Assembly (NCBI RefSeq): GCF_014647595.1
Contig: NZ_BMPM01000003.1
Coordinates: 248,001-312,000 of the forward strand
DNA: 64,000 nt
Source of the DNA: Paenarthrobacter histidinolovorans
GTDB lineage: Bacteria > Actinomycetota > Actinomycetes > Actinomycetales > Micrococcaceae
Reading direction: 5' to 3'
Position numbers and translations under genes: made by a program. Under the pieces are notes generated by a model. That model was not told the origin of the DNA. It did not search any database and was given only the letters and a program-made list of their open reading frames with translations. This document shows positions 34,577 to 44,191 of this stretch, piece by piece; the first letter of the stretch is position 1, and each line of letters starts with the position of its first letter.

Positions 34577-36196
34577 TTGAACCAGAATTTGAAGACCACT
34601 CAAGGCTCATCGTCACCTGAGGTTGGTGCGGCTGTGCAGGCGCTGCATGCCCACGCCCTGGAAATACCTGATCGCATTGCCGTCCGAGACAGCCGGACAG
34701 CCCTGACATGGCGGGAACTTGAAGCGGAGGTCCTTTCTCTGGCGCAGTCACTTCAGGCTGACGGTGTCGGCAACGGCTCTCCGATGCTGCTGTTGCTCGA
34801 CTCCTGTGTGGAATCCATCGTGGCCTACTGGGCCGTGCGGGAACTTGATGCCACCGTGATTCTTGCTGATCCGGGCTGTACGCGTGCAGAGTATGACCAC
34901 TATGTGGCGGCCACACAGCCGGGATGGGTTTTCTCGACCCGGTCAGGAACCTGGGAGCGGCTTGGCCTGGCCGATGACGCGCAGCTGCAACGCCCGTCCA
35001 TGACGTGGTTCATCCAGGATTCTTCAGCCGAGTTGCCATTGCTTCGCCCCTGGCAACGGCGGGAGCTCCGCGGTGAAGCCCCCAAGAACCGCTTCGAGGA
35101 AGCGCCCAGCGCACGCCTCGTGTTGTTTAGTTCGGGCACTACCGGTCAGCCTAAAACCATTTTGCACACAGACGCCAGCGTTCTGGCACTGCACAACGTC
35201 CATACTGAGGTGTGGAAATTGAGCTCGGACGATGTTGTCCTGGGCTGCCTGCCGTTCCACAACATTTACGGATCCATCTACACGGCTGCCTCTGCAATTT
35301 TCAACGGCGCGACCCTCGCGCTCATGGAACGGTTTAAGCCAGATATTGCCATGCGGCGAATTCAGGAATGGCGCGTGACAACCATGGCGATGGTGCCCGC
35401 AATGATGGTCATGATGCTGAACGCGGAAACGCGGAACGAAGCGGACTTTTCAACACTCCGGGTCAGCTACACCGGCGGCGCTCCTGTCAGTGATCCCGTA
35501 ATGGAAGCTTTTCAAGCGCTTTCCGGGGCGCCCGTGCTCGCTTCCTATGGGTTGACTGAGTGTCCGGGGGCTGCCGTGGAACCTTTCGGGTCGACACATG
35601 GCAGTGGCGTAGCCGGGCGCATTTGTCCCGGATTTGAAGCTGTTGCAAGGAATTCCTCGGGCGACGAGCTGTCGCCCGGCGAGGTCGGAGAGATAACTCT
35701 CCGCGGCCCGTCGCAAATGTTGAGTTATCTTGGCCAACCTGAACTAACACAGCAACGCATCCGCGGAGGTTGGGTATACAGCCAAGACATTGGATTCGTC
35801 GACGAAGAGGGCAACATCCACGTCTCAGGGCGGGCAGGCGACATGATTATCCGCGGCGGCCTCAATATTGCCCCCAAGGAAATTGAAGACGTGCTGGTCG
35901 AGCACCCTGACGTCGTGACAGCCGCGGTGGTCGGCGTGGAAGACGCCGTCCTTGGACAAACCGTCAAGGCGTTCGTCGTACCGCGGCCGAACTCAGACCT
36001 AACCACGTTGGCCGACAGCCTGCGACGGCACTGCGCCGAAAAGCTCAGCCGAGCAAAGATCCCGGAAAGCACTGTTTTCCTTGCGAAGCTACCCATGAAT
36101 GCCGGCGGAAAGGTCCTGCGAAGCATGCTCTCCGATCCCGATGTCGGCCAGCGGATCACAGTCCTGGACGCGTCCAGCCTCCCAACCCGTGTATAG
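34577..36196 (+). CDS. AMP-dependent acyl-CoA synthetase/ligase
   Basis: 539 residues from TTG 34577, which has AGGAAAGG seven bases ahead. The ANL-family motifs are all present: LVLFSSGTTGQPKT (P-loop), ASYGLTECPG, RAGDMIIRGGLNIAPKEIEDVL and the C-terminal catalytic Lys in NAGGKVL. It activates a carboxylic acid to its CoA ester; by context, the acid left after deamination of the imported amino compound. It begins the unit ligase, ABC permease, ATPase, aminotransferase. Confidence 0.93.
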   Translation: MNQNLKTTQGSSSPEVGAAVQALHAHALEIPDRIAVRDSRTALTWRELEAEVLSLAQSLQADGVGNGSPMLLLLDSCVESIVAYWAVRELDATVILADPGCTRAEYDHYVAATQPGWVFSTRSGTWERLGLADDAQLQRPSMTWFIQDSSAELPLLRPWQRRELRGEAPKNRFEEAPSARLVLFSSGTTGQPKTILHTDASVLALHNVHTEVWKLSSDDVVLGCLPFHNIYGSIYTAASAIFNGATLALMERFKPDIAMRRIQEWRVTTMAMVPAMMVMMLNAETRNEADFSTLRVSYTGGAPVSDPVMEAFQALSGAPVLASYGLTECPGAAVEPFGSTHGSGVAGRICPGFEAVARNSSGDELSPGEVGEITLRGPSQMLSYLGQPELTQQRIRGGWVYSQDIGFVDEEGNIHVSGRAGDMIIRGGLNIAPKEIEDVLVEHPDVVTAAVVGVEDAVLGQTVKAFVVPRPNSDLTTLADSLRRHCAEKLSRAKIPESTVFLAKLPMNAGGKVLRSMLSDPDVGQRITVLDASSLPTRV

Positions 36197-36250
36197 CGGT
36201 GGTGTCACGTGTCAGAACGCCATCCACCAAGAAAATCGAAGGTACAAGAT

Positions 36251-37171
36251 ATGAGTTATGTCATTGGTGTAACGCAAGAGGAATCCGTCCCTAAAGCTCC
36301 CCTGCGGGAGATACCGCCAATTGCCAGACAATTCCACGTGTGGCGGCTTATCGGCGCAGCAGTGACTTTGCTGATTGCCGGATCCATCATTTTGAGCTTG
36401 TCCCAGAACGAAGCGTTGAACTGGCCCGTCATCCAAGAATTTATGTTCCAGGAGCGTGTCGTCGCCGGCCTGCGATTGACACTGGAACTTACGGTCATTT
36501 CCATGATCGGCGCTCTCATCCTGGCGACAATTATCGCGAACATGCGGCTCTCGCCCAATGTCGTGTTGCGTTCAATCAGCTGGGCCTTCGTTTGGTTCTT
36601 CCGCGGAATTCCCCTTCTGGTCCTTCTGGTCCTCATGTTCAACGTGTCTCTGCTCTACCCGGAGGTCTCAGTTGGCCTACCCGGTCAGACACCCATCTGG
36701 TCCGCGTCATCCGGCGACTTGCTCAATCCTTTCTGGGCAGCCGTTGTTGCCTTCGTCTTGCATCAATCCGCGTACACCTCGGAAGTCATTCGGACCTCGA
36801 TCCGGGCAGTACCCAAGGGGCAAATTGAAGCGGCCGAGTCTTTGGGGATGACGCACCTTCGTACGCTCCAGAGGATCGTCCTTCCGCAAGCCCTGCGGAT
36901 TGCTATTCCTCCCATCGCCAATGACGCAATCAATCTTCTGAAAGCGACGTCCCTCGTTGCCTTCATCGCCGTTTCGGATCTGCTGTACTCCGTACAGCAG
37001 ATCTACGCGAGCAATTACCAGATCGTGCCGCTGCTCGTAGTCGCCGCCCTCTGGTACCTCATCATTGTTTCGATCATGTCCGTCGGCCAGTGGGCGCTTG
37101 AACGCCGCTTTGGTCGTGGGACCGCCCGACTGGGCACCACCGTAAAGGCTGCAGGAGGCAAAAACCGATGA
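36251..37171 (+). CDS. Polar amino-acid ABC transporter permease
   Basis: 306 residues from ATG 36251 (GAAGG ahead); a GTG at 36209 is an alternative start. His/Glu/Gln/Arg-type permease with the EAA loop [30 protein letters not shown] single permease gene suggests a homodimeric channel. The N-terminal region is longer than in enteric GlnP/HisQ, as often in actinobacteria. It overlaps the ATPase gene by 4 bases. Confidence 0.93.
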   Translation: MSYVIGVTQEESVPKAPLREIPPIARQFHVWRLIGAAVTLLIAGSIILSLSQNEALNWPVIQEFMFQERVVAGLRLTLELTVISMIGALILATIIANMRLSPNVVLRSISWAFVWFFRGIPLLVLLVLMFNVSLLYPEVSVGLPGQTPIWSASSGDLLNPFWAAVVAFVLHQSAYTSEVIRTSIRAVPKGQIEAAESLGMTHLRTLQRIVLPQALRIAIPPIANDAINLLKATSLVAFIAVSDLLYSVQQIYASNYQIVPLLVVAALWYLIIVSIMSVGQWALERRFGRGTARLGTTVKAAGGKNR

Positions 37172-37926
37172 CCGTTATAGAAGCCCGATCCATCAGCAAG
37201 CAGTTCCACCATCACACCGTTCTTGACAACGTCAGCCTCAGCGTGGCCAAGGGTGAAACCGTCTGCCTTCTGGGGCCCTCGGGAGCCGGTAAGAGCACAC
37301 TGCTTCGCTGTCTGAACCTGCTGGAACCGCTGGAAGCGGGTGCAGTATTCCTGGAGGGGGAGCTCCTCGGTTTCCGCGAACAACACGGAAAGCTCTATGC
37401 GCTGTCCAAGCGAAAAATTGCCCGGCAGCGCCAACATATCGGCATGGTCTTCCAGCACTTCAATCTGTTCCCTCACATGACAGTTCTCGAAAATGTCATC
37501 GAGGCACCTGTAGGTGTGCTGAAACAGTCAAAGCTTGAAGCAAAGCGGCATGCCACGGAGCTCCTGGACCTTGTAGGCCTGTCAGATAAGGCCCATGCGT
37601 ACCCGGCTTCTCTTTCCGGAGGACAGCAGCAAAGAGTTGCCATCGCGCGAAGTCTCGCCATGCGACCAAAAGTGATGTTGTTCGACGAACCTACATCGGC
37701 ACTGGACCCCGAGCTGGTGAGCGAGGTGCTCGAAGCCATGAAGAAGCTCGCCCTGGAAGGTATGACCATGGTGGTGGTTACCCACGAAATGGGGTTCGCC
37801 AGGGAGGTCGCTGACCGCGTGGTGTTCATGGCAGATGGTGCGGTCGTCGAAGAAGGCCCCGCTCGGGAGATGCTCACAAACCCAAAGGTTGACCGAACGA
37901 AGGACTTCCTCGCCCGCGTCCTCTAG
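37168..37926 (+). CDS. Polar amino-acid ABC transporter ATP-binding protein (GlnQ-like)
   Basis: 252 residues. Walker [11 protein letters not shown]-loop, signature LSGGQQQR, Walker [15 protein letters not shown] and switch His in [10 protein letters not shown], all intact. It energises the preceding permease; the binding protein is encoded at 39468. Confidence 0.95.
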   Translation: MTVIEARSISKQFHHHTVLDNVSLSVAKGETVCLLGPSGAGKSTLLRCLNLLEPLEAGAVFLEGELLGFREQHGKLYALSKRKIARQRQHIGMVFQHFNLFPHMTVLENVIEAPVGVLKQSKLEAKRHATELLDLVGLSDKAHAYPASLSGGQQQRVAIARSLAMRPKVMLFDEPTSALDPELVSEVLEAMKKLALEGMTMVVVTHEMGFAREVADRVVFMADGAVVEEGPAREMLTNPKVDRTKDFLARVL

Positions 37927-37964
37927 GCCTCCTGTCCCGATTAGAACGAAGAAAAGGCTGCTGC

Positions 37965-39215
37965 ATGGTCAGTGCGAAGTGTTTCGAAGGATTGGTCCGC
38001 GAATTCCAAGGCCGGACCCACCGTTCAAGAAAGGTAGCTGAACGAGCAAGACGCGTACTTCCAGGGGGTGAAACACGGTCGATCACCTACTATTCCCCTT
38101 ATCCCGTCAGTATCACCAGTGCCTCCGGTCCGGTCATCACTGATTGCGATGGCAACAGCTACCTGGACATTCTGAACAACTACACCTCTTTGGTCCACGG
38201 GCATGCTTTCGGGCCAGTGGTAGCTACAGCGATAGCTGCAGCCAGGGAAGGCATCGTATATCCCGCACCTCACGAGGCGCAATTGGATCTGGCAGAGCAC
38301 CTTTCCGAGCGGCACCCAACTGCCGAGAAGGTACGTTTCACGAACTCGGGTACCGAGGCCGCACTGCTGGCTATTCGGATTGCCCAGGCAGTGACCGGCC
38401 GGGACCGCTTCGTCTTATTCGAAGGTGGTTATCACGGCTCTGCCCCGCTCATCAGCGGGCCCCACTCCCAAGTGATCAGAGTGCCCTTCAACGATGGGGC
38501 GGCCGTAGAAGAGGCTTTGGATGACAGCATTGCGGCAGTGCTCTTTGAGCCGTGTTTGGGAGTTGGGGGAGTCATCCCGGCCGACCCCGGGTTTGTTCGA
38601 ACACTGCGGAGCCAGACACATAGAGTGGGTGCTTTGCTCATCACCGATGAAGTACAGACGTTGCGGGCTTCCTATGGAGGAGCGACGGAGGTGTACGGGT
38701 TGGAAGCTGACCTCGTCATCATGGCTAAATTGATCGGGGGCGGGTATCCGATTGGAGCCGTCGGTGGTCCGGCCAAGCATCTTCGGATCCTCGACCAGTC
38801 CGCACCCGGAGCGATCACACACTCTGGAACCTTCAACGGTCATTTGGTGTCGGCCCGTGCTGGCCTTACCGCCCTTGAACACCTCAGCAGATCAGCCATT
38901 GGAAACATGAACGCGTCCACGGAGAAGTTGGCCGATCGGATCGAAATGTCGGGCCGCGCCCACGGCTTGCCGGTCATTGTGACCCGCTTCGGTTCCATGA
39001 TGCATGTTCACCTGCAGGAGATGAAACCGACCCAAGCTGCGCATGTCACGCCCAACTCCACGGACACGGCCGCGCTGCACCTGGCTCTTCTCCTGGAAGG
39101 CATCTTTGCGGCGCCCAGAGGGCTCGTAGCCCTTTCCACCGTGCTGACGGACGTCCATTTGGAATCGATAGCAACAGGTTATGACCGTGCCTTTGCGCGC
39201 ATGGCGGCCGGATAA
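37965..39215 (+). CDS. Class III aminotransferase, glutamate-1-semialdehyde-aminomutase-like
   Basis: 416 residues. PLP fold type I class III, with the PLP Lys255 in MAKLIGGGYPIGAVGG, and the block RFTNSGTEAALLAIRIA. This HemL-like branch includes aminomutases and aminotransferases acting on non-standard amino acids. Standing between transporter genes rather than haem genes, it is more likely a catabolic transaminase. It follows the ATPase gene by 38 bases. Confidence 0.92.
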   Translation: MVSAKCFEGLVREFQGRTHRSRKVAERARRVLPGGETRSITYYSPYPVSITSASGPVITDCDGNSYLDILNNYTSLVHGHAFGPVVATAIAAAREGIVYPAPHEAQLDLAEHLSERHPTAEKVRFTNSGTEAALLAIRIAQAVTGRDRFVLFEGGYHGSAPLISGPHSQVIRVPFNDGAAVEEALDDSIAAVLFEPCLGVGGVIPADPGFVRTLRSQTHRVGALLITDEVQTLRASYGGATEVYGLEADLVIMAKLIGGGYPIGAVGGPAKHLRILDQSAPGAITHSGTFNGHLVSARAGLTALEHLSRSAIGNMNASTEKLADRIEMSGRAHGLPVIVTRFGSMMHVHLQEMKPTQAAHVTPNSTDTAALHLALLLEGIFAAPRGLVALSTVLTDVHLESIATGYDRAFARMAAG

Positions 39216-39328
39216 CTGCCATATCGACGACTCGTGGCTGACCAACGGCGGCGGATGGTTTGGCTGAGGCACGATGGTGCGATTGTCCCCGCAGGCGCTG
39301 GCAGGTTCAAAAGTTTTGTGATCTAAGT

Positions 39329-39396
39329 CATACGTTCTGCGCATGGCGGGCATAGCCAGATGGCGTATAGCCAGCCGTCCAGGTTGCTCGCATGAT
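39329..39396 (+). promoter_or_regulatory. LysR-type operator and promoter ahead of the binding-protein gene
   Basis: CATACGTTCTGCGCATG (39329-39345) matches CATGC-N7-GCATG with one mismatch in the left arm. GCATAG follows after four bases. A -10-like CATGAT at 39391-39396 stands the same distance after GCATAG and GCGT as CATACT does in the monooxygenase promoter. The start codon is 123 bases downstream of the operator. Confidence 0.55.
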
Positions 39397-39467
39397 TGAG
39401 CCAAGAGGTCGGCAACCGACCTCGAAAGAATTAGCTGAAGCAGTTCAGCTCAGGTTTGAGGAGCTTC

Positions 39468-40316
39468 ATGAAGAACAAAATGTTGGCCATTGGCCTTGCC
39501 GCCGTTCTCTCGGTTGGGGCATTGGCGGGCTGCAGCAGCCCCCAAGACGTTTCTTCGAAGACAGAACTGAAGAACGGTCTCCCGGAGAAATACGCAGACG
39601 GCTTCACCGTTCCGATCATCAATTATCCGCCGTACTCCATCGTGGACGAAACCGGCAAAGTCAGCGGCTTCGACTATGACTTCGCCCAGGCAATCAGCGA
39701 CTATTTCGGAGTGAAGTTCGAAACCAAGAACGCGACCTTCGAAGAGAGCCTTCTGGGCGTCTCACGCGGTAGTTACTCATGGGCGCCGGCAGCGTCCGCG
39801 ACCACTGAACGAAAAAAGACCTACTCATTCGTCAGCTATTTCAAAGACGGTTACAAGCTCGTGGTCCAGGACTCTGCGCCGGAAATTGGCAACACGACCT
39901 TGGACATGTGTGGACACTCCATTGCAGACGTGACCGGTGGGTACACATTGAAGTACCTCCAGGACTTCAGCAAGCAGTGCACTGATGCCGGTAAGTCGGC
40001 CATCGAGATCATGACGTTCCCGGACCAGGGGGCCATCCAACTTGCCGTCAAGAGCGGTCGAGTAGACGCAGCTGCTCTGACCCTGGCAAACGGCAGTTAC
40101 ACGGTAGGCAAAAGTGGTGGTCTGAAAGTCACCGGTCCAGTCTTTGCGCCAACTGTTGAGTGCTTCACCTTGAAGAAGGACAGCGATCTTCGTGAACCCA
40201 TGATGAAAGCAATGAACGCCCTGATCGAGAACGGCACTTACGACAAAATCCTTAAGAAGTACGGTCTGGAAGACGCCGCTATCCCTAAATCGGAAATCGA
40301 CCCGGACGCCAATTAG
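39468..40316 (+). CDS. Amino-acid ABC transporter substrate-binding lipoprotein
   Basis: 282 residues from ATG 39468 with GAGGAG five bases ahead. Signal peptide with lipobox LAGC, lipidated Cys22. Family 3 solute-binding protein with the block DETGKVSGFDYDFAQAISDYFG and a C-terminal IENGTYDKILKKYGL. It supplies the permease and ATPase encoded at 36251-37926, from which it is split by the aminotransferase and its own promoter. Confidence 0.93.
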   Translation: MKNKMLAIGLAAVLSVGALAGCSSPQDVSSKTELKNGLPEKYADGFTVPIINYPPYSIVDETGKVSGFDYDFAQAISDYFGVKFETKNATFEESLLGVSRGSYSWAPAASATTERKKTYSFVSYFKDGYKLVVQDSAPEIGNTTLDMCGHSIADVTGGYTLKYLQDFSKQCTDAGKSAIEIMTFPDQGAIQLAVKSGRVDAAALTLANGSYTVGKSGGLKVTGPVFAPTVECFTLKKDSDLREPMMKAMNALIENGTYDKILKKYGLEDAAIPKSEIDPDAN

Positions 40317-40338
40317 TTCACGGGTTCGCGCGCAACTG

Positions 40339-40375
40339 AACGGAGCCAGCCCCATCCAGTGGGCTGGCTCCGTTT
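40339..40375 (+). terminator. Rho-independent terminator after the binding-protein gene
   Basis: AACGGAGCCAGCCC and GGGCTGGCTCCGTT form a perfect 14-base-pair stem with an 8-base loop followed by a T run. It lies 23 bases after the stop and separates this unit from the monooxygenase promoter. The rest of the gap 40376-40565 holds nothing I recognise. Confidence 0.85.
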
Positions 40376-40565
40376 ACCCGTTAAACTGGCTCGATCCTCC
40401 GACGGGGCTCCTCGACTTTCTGCGCCGGCGGCCGAGGTTCTGACCGCCTTGTTAGGGCCCCCGCTGCAGCCTGAACGTTCCATCTTGGCAGAGATCTTTT
40501 CACCCGTTGCCGGCCGTCTTGCCAGATGCTCGCGGTTCAGCTCGGCGGGCTTTGTCATGGCAGGT

Positions 40566-40632
40566 CATGCATTTGGCGCATGTAGGCATAGCAACGCAGC
40601 GTCTACTGGCCGGGTCGTGGGGCTTCCATACT
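40566..40632 (+). promoter_or_regulatory. LysR-type operator and promoter ahead of the monooxygenase operon
   Basis: CATGCATTTGGCGCATG (40566-40582), then TAG, GCATAG, and CTACTGG at 40603-40609, then exactly 17 bases to CATACT (40627-40632). The nitroreductase promoter has the same layout with CTACCGG, 17 bases and AATACT. Operator end to start codon is 147 bases in both. Confidence 0.65.
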
Positions 40633-40729
40633 GATTTCGTCCGAACTTCCCGTTTTAGGACGCCAAGCCCGAAGGTCTATGGGTTGGAACGCCGGGAACC
40701 ATACAGTGCCACACGGCAGGAGGGCATTC

Positions 40730-42682
40730 ATGCCGACACCAATATCAGAGTTCGTTTCAGCCGCACGAGCCAGCGAGCCAACAGTTTTGGCAGCCGCGCT
40801 CTCGCAAATCACAGGCGACATGAAGTGGGCAGAGGACGCGCGTTTGTGCGGCTTGCGTCGCTGGAGCGCAGGGCAACAGCAACACATCGACGAAGATGGG
40901 CAGGCGTTCCTGGATGAAGCGGGAGCCGAACTGGAGCGTCTGGCGTCCAACGGTTTCAAGACCACAAACGTAATAAACGATCCGCAGGCGCTTCTCCACA
41001 TCGCTCGGACCGCCATCGACGAACGCCTAGATGGGTCATTCACGGCGAAGCTGGAACATCACCTTAACCCCGAACTGTGCAAAGTGACCTTTGATCCGGC
41101 CGCCGTGAAACGCAGGAATCTCAAGGTCACCATCGTCGGTGCCGGCATGAGCGGTCTGGGGCTGGCTTTCAGCTTGGCGGAAGCGGGGATCGATTTCGAG
41201 ATCCTCGAAATGAGCCAAGAACTCGGTGGTATCTGGTTCGACAACACCTATCCCGAATGCGGCGTGGACACGCAGGCCTTCCAGTACGCATGGGATGTCG
41301 AGCCCAATCTCGACTGGACTCGCTATGACGTCAAACGCGATGAGATCCTTCAGTACATCCGTGATTCAGCCTTCAAGCGCGGCGTCATGGATCGAATTCA
41401 GTTCGGAGTGAAGGTCGGAATGGGCACTTGGGATGCAGAGAAGTCTCAGTGGCTACTCGACATCACCCGGGACGGAGCCGCCGATACGATGAGCACGGAC
41501 GTCTTGGTGGTCGCTGTTGGTTCGTTGAATCAGCCGAAAATCCCCGACCTCCCCGGCTCTGACATCTACGGCGGAGAAACGTTCCATACGGCCCGCTGGC
41601 GGGATGACCTCCAACTGGAGGGTAAGAGGGTAGCGATCCTCGGAAGCGGCTCCAGCGGAGTGCAGGTTACGCGCACGGTAGCCCAGGTTGCAGAGGAACT
41701 CTTCATCTTCATCCGCAGTCCACACTGGATGCGCCCGCGCAAACCCACCGAGATAGGTGAAGTGAGCGATGGGAAGCGCTGGCTGCTCCGGAACCTTCCG
41801 AACTATCTGGCCTGGTACCGGTTCTACCTCGACTTCGTGCTCGGTGACAGGGAACACCGGCGCATGATCCTGCAGGAGACCCCCGAAGGGTTGAAGCCGA
41901 GTCCGGAAAATGATGCTGTCCGCGACGAGCTCACAGCTTACATCCGTAGGGAACTGGGCGACCGCGAGGATCTTATTGAAAAGGTCACCCCGAACTATCC
42001 TCCGTACTCGAAGCGATTGGTAGTCGACAACGGGTGGTACAACGCCCTGACCAAACCCAACGTCGCTCTCGTCAATGATCAAATCGTCGGTCTGGATGAG
42101 ACGGGCATTTTGACGGCGGACGGGAACCATTACGCGGTCGATGTCATTGGCTATGCGACAGGGTTCCACGGAACCCGCTATTTCTGGCCTCTAGATTTGG
42201 TCAGCGCCAAAGGAAAGAAGCTTGCTGAGACGTTCGGGAGCGATGATGACCTTCGCGCATACCTGGGAACGGCAATGGCCGACTATCCGAACCTGTTTGC
42301 CCTACAGGGACCAAACACAGCCATCGGGCACGGTGGCGGGGCAACCTTCATGTCTGAAGGCCAGGGACGCTTCATCCTGTCATGTCTCAAGACCCTGATC
42401 GAAGAAGACAAGCGGTCGATCGAAGTCAAGCCCGAAGTCGTCCAGGATTACAACGAGGCCATTGATGAACGACTGAACCGGATGGTTTGGACTGAGCCCG
42501 GCCTGGTTAGTCGGTTCCGGAACAGTACCGGGCGCGTCATCACGAATCATCCGTGGACACTGCTGGAATTTTGGGAGCGCACCCGTTCCCCACAGATGGA
42601 CGACTTCATTATCGACGGCGCTGGTCGTACCGATACAGGGGAAGCCATGCCAGAGAATCACCCCGCCAGGTCCATGGCTTAA
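40730..42682 (+). CDS. Flavin-dependent Baeyer-Villiger monooxygenase, HAPMO-like
   Basis: 650 residues from ATG 40730 with CAGGAGG ahead. The FAD Rossmann motif GAGMSG starts at residue 137, leaving about 130 N-terminal residues that other BVMOs lack but 4-hydroxyacetophenone monooxygenases have. The BVMO fingerprint reads YGGETFHTARW, with Tyr in place of the first Phe. A second Rossmann motif for NADPH is GSGSSGVQV. It would insert oxygen next to a ketone to give an ester. It leads the unit with RidA, hotdog pair, aminotransferase and CoA-transferase. Confidence 0.93.
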   Translation: MPTPISEFVSAARASEPTVLAAALSQITGDMKWAEDARLCGLRRWSAGQQQHIDEDGQAFLDEAGAELERLASNGFKTTNVINDPQALLHIARTAIDERLDGSFTAKLEHHLNPELCKVTFDPAAVKRRNLKVTIVGAGMSGLGLAFSLAEAGIDFEILEMSQELGGIWFDNTYPECGVDTQAFQYAWDVEPNLDWTRYDVKRDEILQYIRDSAFKRGVMDRIQFGVKVGMGTWDAEKSQWLLDITRDGAADTMSTDVLVVAVGSLNQPKIPDLPGSDIYGGETFHTARWRDDLQLEGKRVAILGSGSSGVQVTRTVAQVAEELFIFIRSPHWMRPRKPTEIGEVSDGKRWLLRNLPNYLAWYRFYLDFVLGDREHRRMILQETPEGLKPSPENDAVRDELTAYIRRELGDREDLIEKVTPNYPPYSKRLVVDNGWYNALTKPNVALVNDQIVGLDETGILTADGNHYAVDVIGYATGFHGTRYFWPLDLVSAKGKKLAETFGSDDDLRAYLGTAMADYPNLFALQGPNTAIGHGGGATFMSEGQGRFILSCLKTLIEEDKRSIEVKPEVVQDYNEAIDERLNRMVWTEPGLVSRFRNSTGRVITNHPWTLLEFWERTRSPQMDDFIIDGAGRTDTGEAMPENHPARSMA

Positions 42683-42806
42683 CAGATCAGGGGATCAGTA
42701 AAGCCCCATCGAAGAACTAGAAGCCCCGGCATTCGGAATCGGTGTTGAAGAGCAGCATCGCCGAGGTCGTTGGCCACCGCTCAGGTATTAAGGAAAGAGG
42801 ACAACC

Positions 42807-43214
42807 ATGACGACGAACGCACCTCTGCCCCCGTACAGCAAAACTCGGGAGACGGACGGTCTGGTGTTTACGTCCGGCCATATAGGCCGCGATGCGTCCG
42901 GCCACGTGAAAAACGGCCTTGAAGCCCAGATGGACCTGGCACTCCAGAATCTGGAAGAGTCCCTGTCCCGGCACGGGCTGAATCGGGCAGATGTAGTACG
43001 AACTACAGTCTATTTGGCCGAAATGGATGACTGGGAGCAGATGAACGTGCCCTACCGGGCGTTCTTCGAAGAGCCTTACCCTGCCCGCTCAACAGTATCG
43101 GTCGGCTTACCCAAGGGCCTGCTGGTCGAGATTGACGCCATTGCAGGCAAGAGACGAACCGAAAGCTCAGTCGACGCCTCGACTCACACCGCCTCTCCGG
43201 CGGAGGCGCGCTGA
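42807..43214 (+). CDS. RidA-family enamine/imine deaminase
   Basis: 135 residues. Typical GLVFTSGHIGRD and the active C-terminal block RSTVSVGLPKGLLVEIDAIA with catalytic Arg and Glu. Stop and next start overlap (TGATG). By context it would hydrolyse an imine formed during transamination or oxidation of the pathway amine. Confidence 0.93.
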   Translation: MTTNAPLPPYSKTRETDGLVFTSGHIGRDASGHVKNGLEAQMDLALQNLEESLSRHGLNRADVVRTTVYLAEMDDWEQMNVPYRAFFEEPYPARSTVSVGLPKGLLVEIDAIAGKRRTESSVDASTHTASPAEAR

Positions 43215-43693
43215 TGGGGACACTGCTAACCAGCGACGCTCTCGAATGGATCGGGCGGCAAATCGAAGTAAACGGCGACGAGATCACCGAATCAATGGTC
43301 CAACAGTACGTCTACGCGTCCGAAGACGATCATCCCGCCTACGTCAGTGACACTTCAGCGGAAGCCGTGGGCACCTCTCGCGTCGTCCCACCGATGCTGT
43401 ATCAAGCAGCGACTCGACCCTATGTGCCTTTGAACAAATACTCTTCGGACGGGATTGTGATCGAAAACCGACCGGTCATCGGCACCGGACAGTCGGTGGG
43501 CGGAACTCTCGCCGTCGAGTGGGTCCGTCCGTTGAAAATCGGTGACCGGCTCTCGGGACTGAAAACCCTTGTCTCGATGGAAGAAAAGGCCGGATCACGA
43601 CGGACATTTGTTGTCGTGACTTGGGAAACCAATTACACGGATCAGAAAGGAGAGGTGGTCATTCGTGAAAGCTACGAGCAGATTTGCTTCTGA
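43214..43693 (+). CDS. MaoC/FAS1-like dehydratase, N-terminal hotdog partner
   Basis: 159 residues. Resembles the FAS1-like dehydratase domain (N-terminal half of two-subunit MaoC/HTD2 hydratases): SRVVPPMLYQAATRP and a central hydrophobic helix. It does not carry the MaoC catalytic Asp-His block itself. It overlaps the next gene by 29 bases, so the two probably form one heteromeric enoyl-CoA/acyl-CoA hydratase. Confidence 0.85.
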   Translation: MGTLLTSDALEWIGRQIEVNGDEITESMVQQYVYASEDDHPAYVSDTSAEAVGTSRVVPPMLYQAATRPYVPLNKYSSDGIVIENRPVIGTGQSVGGTLAVEWVRPLKIGDRLSGLKTLVSMEEKAGSRRTFVVVTWETNYTDQKGEVVIRESYEQICF

Positions 43694-44129
43694 TTACAGT
43701 ATCCAATCAGAGGTTCCCGCCGAGTATCAGCCGGGTGCGCCGCTAGATGTGTTGGAGCGGAGCGTGAACCGGGTGCAATCGACCCTCTACAGCGCCGCTA
43801 TCCGGTTCGCCCATCAGGTGCACTTTGACGATGAGCTCTGCAAAGCCCAGGGATGGAATGGCGTCATACTTCCGGGCTTCCTCCTGGGAAATTGGTGCCT
43901 GGAAGCGGTCACCCGGACCCTTGGGCCACGCTCTGTGGTGCGGTCCGTCAGTTTCCGGCTCACTTCGGTGGCCTACCCGGACACTCTGCATCGCATCTCC
44001 GGGGAGGTAGTCAAAGTCGAAGATGAAGGCGAATGGACCGTGGTTACCTGCACGGTGACCGTCAAAGATTTGAGCGACAACGTGGTGACAAAAGCGACGG
44101 TGGCCGCAGCTGTCCCCAACACTGCCTGA
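43665..44129 (+). CDS. MaoC-like hotdog dehydratase, catalytic partner
   Basis: 154 residues from GTG 43665, with AAAGGAGAGG ahead. Hotdog fold; the segment RFAHQVHFDDELCKAQGWNGVILPGFLLGNWCLEAV has the His-centred layout of the MaoC/HTD2 C-terminal half. With the previous gene it would hydrate or dehydrate a CoA ester. The 29-base overlap means coupled translation. Confidence 0.83.
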   Translation: MKATSRFASDYSIQSEVPAEYQPGAPLDVLERSVNRVQSTLYSAAIRFAHQVHFDDELCKAQGWNGVILPGFLLGNWCLEAVTRTLGPRSVVRSVSFRLTSVAYPDTLHRISGEVVKVEDEGEWTVVTCTVTVKDLSDNVVTKATVAAAVPNTA

Positions 44130-44191
44130 TAAGCCCGGCAAGGCCGCCCAGAGACCCGACAGAATCCCGCTGCTGAAAAAGGACGTGCACC

